Source: an uncultured Campylobacterales bacterium (GTDB taxonomy: Bacteria > Campylobacterota > Campylobacteria > Campylobacterales > Sulfurimonadaceae). Taken from it: a DNA stretch of 60,570 nt. A model generated the notes under the pieces. It was not told the DNA's origin. It was given only the letters and a program-made list of their open reading frames with translations, and did no database searches. Where the stretch lies: positions 1-60,570 of the forward strand of contig CAISHH010000135.1 of assembly GCA_903885085.1 (NCBI GenBank). The letters run 5' to 3'. Shown here one piece after another: positions 57,165 through 60,570 of this stretch; within the stretch, counting starts at the first letter, position 1, and each line of letters starts with the position of its first letter. Both the position numbers and the translations under genes were made by a program.

Positions 57165-57337
57165 AGAAATTTTACAATTCTTTACAAGTTTATTCACACT
57201 TTAGAACACAGTGTGAAATCTACACATTTTAGTGAAAAAGAGAAGTTTTTTTTGAAAATTAATTTTGTTTAAGCAGAAAATGAACAGTTGAGGAAATTTT
57301 GTTTTCTATAAGAATAGTATGCTACTATTACAACCAT

Positions 57338-57366
57338 AAACGGTCTCCCTGGAGTGTTGACCGTTT
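57338..57366. terminator. Inverted repeat downstream of the 37-residue gene
   Basis: AAACGGTC (57338-57345) pairs with GACCGTTT (57359-57366) around 13 bases. It lies 7 bases beyond the stop of the small minus-strand gene. No long U-run follows. Confidence 0.45.
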
Positions 57367-57372
57367 GCTTCT

Positions 57373-57486
57373 TTATTTGTCGTTTTTAAGAGCGGCATAT
57401 AAAAATCCGCCTACACCTGAGCCAACAACCAATATTATAAATATGACTTGAACGACATCCGCTGACGTTAATCCTGCTTCTTGCAT
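57373..57486 (-). CDS. 37-residue single-span membrane protein
   Basis: This frame is too short for the ORF track. ATG 57486 opens MQEAGLTSADVVQVIFIILV, followed by a Gly-rich hydrophobic helix (VGSGVGGFLYAALKNDK) and TAA. One membrane segment spans about residues 10-32, with a charged tail. It sits alone between rlmN and the DnaA-box stretch, with a hairpin after it. Codon use is ordinary. Function unknown; a small subunit or regulator of a membrane complex is possible. Confidence 0.55.
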   Translation of the reverse strand: MQEAGLTSADVVQVIFIILVVGSGVGGFLYAALKNDK

Positions 57487-57552
57487 ATAGATCCTTTGCT
57501 GTAAACACCTCGAAAGCAGAAGTATATATAAAAAGCTATTTACTTTGAAAAA

Positions 57553-58632
57553 TCAATTTGTTGCGTTTAATTCTTTTTCTTTGAGTTGTCCGCACGCAGC
57601 GCTAATATCTATTCCCTTTGAATCACGTATGGTACACAAAAGTCCATGATTAACAAGATACTCTTGAAATTTGACCATATCATCTCTACTTGGACGTTTA
57701 TAGTCAGTTCCTGGATATGGATTAAAAAAGATGAGATTTACTTTTGCCTTGATTCCACTGAGGAGTTTGACAAGTTTTTTTGCAGAGCCAATATCATCAT
57801 TTTTATCTTTGATAACAAGATACTCAAACATAACACGTTTTCTTGTATCTATGGGAAAGCGCTTAACGGCATCGATGATAGATGAGATATTGTGTGCTTT
57901 GTTCATAGGAATGAGTTCAGTTCTAAGCGCATCATCTACCGCATGTAGAGATATGGCTATATGGACGCCTAAATCCATCTCTCCTAGCTTGTCAATTTTA
58001 TTGCTTAGTCCACTAGTAGAAACTGTTTGGCGTTTTCCAGATATTGCTAGACCCTCTTCATCTTGAAAGATTTTGATTGCTTGTGTCAGGTTGTCGAGAT
58101 TATCGAGCGGTTCGCCCATTCCCATATACACAATGTTGACTCGACGATTGTGCGCGTGGTTATTATCTTTTTTTACAGCGAGTACTTGTGCTACGATCTC
58201 TCCAGCAGTTAAATCTCTTGTAAATCCGCCTTTTGCAGTCAAACAAAAACTACAGCCTACTTTACATCCCACTTGAGAGGAAACACAAATTGTATATTTT
58301 GCTTCTTGTGTGACATTTCCCGCTTCATCAGTAAGCGTTTCTTTCATCTTCAGCCAAACGGTTTCCATCGTTTTTCCATCTTGGAGTTCAAAAAGATATT
58401 TTATAGTTCCATCAGATGAGATCTCTTTTTTAGCGATTTTAAGAGGATTGATAAGATAATTTTGTGCAAGTTCTTCACGAAGTGCTTTTGGGATATTTTG
58501 CATCTCATCAAAATTTTCTGCATAGCTGTGATATAACCAGCCAAATATTTGTTTTGCTCGAAAAGCAGGTTTAACTTTTAAAGCGAGTTCCTCTTTTGTA
58601 AAATCCAAAAGAGAGGGTTTTAATTGTGTCAT
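57553..58632 (-). CDS. rlmN: Dual-specificity 23S rRNA/tRNA adenine-C2 methyltransferase RlmN
   Basis: This 359-residue radical SAM enzyme has CKVGCSFC (CxxxCxxC) near residue 125, preceded by VSSQVG, the SAM-binding MGMGEPLDN, and the mechanistic C-terminal Cys in ISAACGQL. It methylates A2503 of 23S rRNA and A37 of some tRNAs. Its end is 66 bases from the 37-residue gene. Its start overlaps the phosphorylase gene by 4 bases. Confidence 0.95.
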   Translation of the reverse strand: MTQLKPSLLDFTKEELALKVKPAFRAKQIFGWLYHSYAENFDEMQNIPKALREELAQNYLINPLKIAKKEISSDGTIKYLFELQDGKTMETVWLKMKETLTDEAGNVTQEAKYTICVSSQVGCKVGCSFCLTAKGGFTRDLTAGEIVAQVLAVKKDNNHAHNRRVNIVYMGMGEPLDNLDNLTQAIKIFQDEEGLAISGKRQTVSTSGLSNKIDKLGEMDLGVHIAISLHAVDDALRTELIPMNKAHNISSIIDAVKRFPIDTRKRVMFEYLVIKDKNDDIGSAKKLVKLLSGIKAKVNLIFFNPYPGTDYKRPSRDDMVKFQEYLVNHGLLCTIRDSKGIDISAACGQLKEKELNATN

Positions 58633-59171
58633 CTTTTTGTTAGTTCCTCTACTCTTTTCTTTACATGTAAGCTTAAAAGTTCTTTTGCTTTTTCATGGTT
58701 TTTTATAAAGTCATCGTGAGCGTTTTTGTTAGTATAGTTAGTGATACAAAAAACTCCACCAGCGGGGATATCAAACTCTTGTGCAACTTTTAAAACAGCG
58801 AAGAACTCCATATTTTCAATCCCTATGCCTAGTCTTAAAAACTTTTTAGCAAGTTCTTCGTTTGTAGTAATATAGTTTGATGAGTTAACTATGATATCTT
58901 GTTTGTTTGTAGTGTTAGTTGAAACTACATTATCCAAAGGGGTGTATGCATCATCATTTAAAAAGGCTAACTCTATGTTAGCGCTTGTTTTAGACTCTAC
59001 AATATCAAAGATATTTTGTTCTCCATAACTTCCTGCAGATCCTACAAAAAGTAAAAACTCCGGCTTGTCAAACAAACAAAGTCTTGTAAGATTGATGGTA
59101 CTCTCTATGAGACCTACTCCCATCGGAGTGGCAAAATCAAAAGTCTCGCTATTTCCTGCGCAGATAATCAT
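58629..59171 (-). CDS. Nucleoside phosphorylase family protein
   Basis: This 180-residue protein belongs to the PNP/UDP (MTA/SAH nucleosidase-like) superfamily: [31 protein letters not shown], and [17 protein letters not shown] with the ribose-binding Met-Glu pair, then CITNYTN. It is shorter than usual (about 230), so the base-specificity loop may be reduced. It probably cleaves a purine nucleoside or methylthioadenosine. It overlaps hisF and rlmN by 4 bases each. An exact palindromic repeat lies near the C-terminus (LHVKKR). Confidence 0.78.
   Translation of the reverse strand: MIICAGNSETFDFATPMGVGLIESTINLTRLCLFDKPEFLLFVGSAGSYGEQNIFDIVESKTSANIELAFLNDDAYTPLDNVVSTNTTNKQDIIVNSSNYITTNEELAKKFLRLGIGIENMEFFAVLKVAQEFDIPAGGVFCITNYTNKNAHDDFIKNHEKAKELLSLHVKKRVEELTKR
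58661..58670. repeat. Palindromic repeat, copy 15
   Basis: Exact copy near the 3' end of the phosphorylase gene, read as Leu-His-Val-Lys. Confidence 0.85.
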
Positions 59172-59926
59172 AAACGTACCGGTATATTATTGGCATGAAG
59201 ATAATGTTTTAAGTCCATTATATCTATTTCCTTATAGTGAAAAATACTTGCAGCAAGTGCTGCGTCTGCACCGTGTTCAAATGCTTCTTTGATGTGTTCC
59301 ATAGTTCCAGCTCCACCGCTTGCGATGACAGGGACGTTGACAGCTTTGCTGATTTGCTCAGTAATACTAAGCTCAAATCCTGCTTTTGTACCATCTGTAT
59401 CCATTGAGGTTAGAAGAATCTCTCCTGAACCTCGGTCTACTACTTCTTTTGCCCACTCGAGCGCATCTTTGCCTGTATCTACTCGTCCACCATTTAAAAA
59501 GACATGATATTTATTGCCGATTTTTTTAACATCGATTGCAGTAACAATGCACTGAGAACCAAATCTTTTTGCGCCTTCATCAATGAGCTCTGGGCGTTGT
59601 ACAGCCGCTGAGTTCACACTAACTTTGTCACAGCCGACATTTAAAAGTTTATATATGTCTTCAAGTTTGCGTATTCCGCCACCTACAGTAAGGGGGATAA
59701 AAATTTCACGAGCTACTTGCGCGACAATGTCTACGATAGTATCACGGTTGTCGCTAGAAGCGGTAATGTCCAAAAATGTCAGTTCATCAGCACCTTCTTC
59801 GTTATAACGGCGCGCGACTTCTACTGGATCTCCAGCATCTTTTAAACCGACGAAATTCACGCCTTTGACGACGCGTCCATCTTTGACATCTAGACAGGGA
59901 ATAATACGTTTTGCAAAATAATCCAT
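59168..59926 (-). CDS. hisF: Imidazole glycerol phosphate synthase subunit HisF
   Basis: The start is placed at ATG 59926 ([20 protein letters not shown]), the normal HisF N-terminus; the 14 extra residues in the track are not conserved. The 252 residues form the barrel with catalytic Asp in CLDVKDG and VTAIDVKK, and phosphate loops GGGIRK and ASGGAG. HisF joins PRFAR and ammonia from HisH in histidine synthesis. It leads the hisF/phosphorylase/rlmN unit. The 283-base gap upstream holds promoters for hisF and the right-edge gene. Confidence 0.95.
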   Translation of the reverse strand: MDYFAKRIIPCLDVKDGRVVKGVNFVGLKDAGDPVEVARRYNEEGADELTFLDITASSDNRDTIVDIVAQVAREIFIPLTVGGGIRKLEDIYKLLNVGCDKVSVNSAAVQRPELIDEGAKRFGSQCIVTAIDVKKIGNKYHVFLNGGRVDTGKDALEWAKEVVDRGSGEILLTSMDTDGTKAGFELSITEQISKAVNVPVIASGGAGTMEHIKEAFEHGADAALAASIFHYKEIDIMDLKHYLHANNIPVRL

Positions 59927-60163
59927 AGAAGGCTTTCTTATATTATATAGTTGCGTAATTTTAGCCATATTTATCTTATGATAGATATAAAGAATGACCT
60001 TCTGATTTTCATATAAGAAAAAGATATATGAAAGTCTTGCATAAAATGGTGAGATAGATGGTAGAATATTGAATATTTTCGTCTGATATATAAGAGAAAT
60101 GCAAAGTTAGTATATTATATATAACTTATAATAACAAAAGAAACTAGAAATCAAGAAGTTGTG

Positions 60164-60169
60164 TGGTAG
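60164..60169 (+). promoter_or_regulatory. Putative -10 element before the TolC-type gene
   Basis: TAGAAT preceded by TGTGG looks like an extended -10 box about 45 bases before the start codon. The AAAAAGG ribosome site follows close to the ATG. The call is by eye only. Confidence 0.35.
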
Positions 60170-60209
60170 AATCACACATTAAATTACATATCCTAAAAAA
60201 GGTGACTTT

Positions 60210-60527
60210 ATGGTACAAAAGTATTTTCTATCATTGGCAGCCATAAGCTGTATATTTTCGGCATCAGCTTTTGGTTTAACACTTAAAGAGAGTGTTATTG
60301 AAGTATTAAACACAAACCCGGTGGTCCAAGAACGACTCAAGAACTACAGAGCAACTCAGCAAGATCTCAATATCGCAGAATCAGAGTACTATCCAACGAT
60401 AGATTTACGGGCTACAGCAGGTACTAATTCTGCTGGAAATCTTTATGATCATGTACAAAATGTTAATTACACAAATTATGAAACATCATTACAGAGCCTT
60501 TTGCAAATCTCCAACTTCATTCTCTAA
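60210..60527 (+). pseudogene. 5' part of a LapE/TolC-type outer membrane efflux gene, interrupted
   Basis: After a signal peptide (cleavage near ASAFG, residue 22), the frame shows the TolC-family start LTLKESVIEVLNTNPVVQER and SEYYPTIDLRATAG, as in the adhesin-export TolC branch (AggA/LapE). Family proteins have about 430-470 residues. Here the frame stops at 105, and the last 11 residues (QSLLQISNFIL) no longer fit. The break coincides with GAGCCTTTTGCAAATCTCC at 60494-60512, which looks like an IS terminal repeat. The gene is probably disrupted just before the window edge. A LapG/LapD system needs such an exporter. Confidence 0.65.
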
Positions 60528-60570
60528 TTTAAGGTTTTTGGAAGTTTGAAAAAAGCTCATAAAAGTCGAG
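60494..60570. mobile_element. Putative insertion-sequence end at the right edge
   Basis: From GAGCCTTTTGCAAATCTCC onward the sequence no longer fits the TolC-type gene. GAGNCTTTTGCA-like termini are known from IS5-type elements, but the family cannot be fixed from 77 bases. A transposase start is not visible. Confidence 0.35.

Larger units (their letters stand above)
56989..57372. other. Gene-free 384-bp stretch with a third DnaA-box cluster
   Basis: No ORF of note is found. Perfect boxes are TGTGAATAA at 57023-57031 (complement of TTATTCACA), TGTGAATGA at 57109-57117 (complement of TCATTCACA, the Helicobacter consensus) and TTATTCACA at 57190-57198. Partial matches lie at 57047-57058 and 57209-57217. 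An AT-rich segment at 57121-57152 and an exact CTTACATGTAAG at 57153-57164 lie between them. The stretch resembles a DnaA-titrating or accessory origin site. An AAACGGTC/GACCGTTT hairpin at 57338-57366 ends it. Confidence 0.6.

Overview
The window looks like the replication-origin region of a Campylobacterota (epsilonproteobacterial) chromosome, most like Sulfurimonas or a close relative. This rests on the order ruvC, CZB-GGDEF, dnaA, dnaN, gyrB, on queF beside gyrB, on thyX instead of thyA, on hook genes behind sigma54-type promoters, on the AT-rich base composition and on many c-di-GMP proteins. No rRNA, tRNA or CRISPR array was recognised. Species was not established because no search could be run.

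Layout. 1-1500: the end of an IS21-like element, a truncated reading frame and three overlapping small genes of mobile-element character, next to rpsU. 1.7-12 kb (minus strand): rpsU, a large PAS/GAF/GGDEF/EAL protein, a Suv3-type helicase, and a metal-uptake cluster (small His/Cys protein, porin, ZnuA-like, ZnuB-like) with no local ATPase. 12-16 kb: MscL with a zinc ribbon, rhodanese/DUF309/MscS operon, MFS and RDD membrane proteins, a Cache-PAS-GGDEF cyclase. 17.9-22.4 kb: B12 radical SAM protein, then a LapG-like protease overlapping a LapD-like c-di-GMP receptor. 22.6-28.6 kb: fliK, flgD and two flgE-type hook genes, where flgD carries an in-frame stop and the second flgE a frameshift. 28.6-35.6 kb: dgt, thyX, rhodanese, and a nrdB/TPR/nitrilase/pcm operon. 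35.7-41 kb: typA, a two-component system, a CCA-adding-type enzyme. 41-51 kb: queF, a degenerate GGDEF/EAL protein, gyrB, dnaN, dnaA, a zinc-domain diguanylate cyclase, sixA, ruvC. 51-60 kb: PhnA-like, LMW phosphatase, nrdA, purB, an RluD-type synthase carrying two parS-like sites, a 384-bp gene-free stretch rich in DnaA boxes, rlmN, a nucleoside phosphorylase, hisF, and the 5' end of a LapE/TolC-type gene that breaks off at the right edge.

The most unusual signal is a dispersed palindrome, TTACATGTAA (often CTTACATGTAAG), present 15 times exactly in 60.6 kb where roughly 0.2-0.3 copies would be expected by base composition (hand estimate). Twelve copies lie inside genes and are always read as Leu-Thr-Cys-Lys or Leu-His-Val. 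Two further loci carry the same arms split at the same point by a related 18-bp insert that adds six codons in frame to a phosphatase and to an MFS protein. This looks like an undescribed short repeat family with a short and a long form, comparable in behaviour to HIP1 or to protein-coding palindromic elements.

The origin is bipartite: DnaA boxes lie upstream of dnaA, and a DnaA-box/C-tract/DnaA-trio/AT-rich arrangement lies between dnaA and dnaN. Two parS-like sites and a third DnaA-box cluster lie about 9 kb away. Five GGDEF-family proteins plus a LapG/LapD pair show a strong c-di-GMP surface-attachment theme. Both window edges coincide with IS-like sequence, so the window may be a contig broken at repeats.
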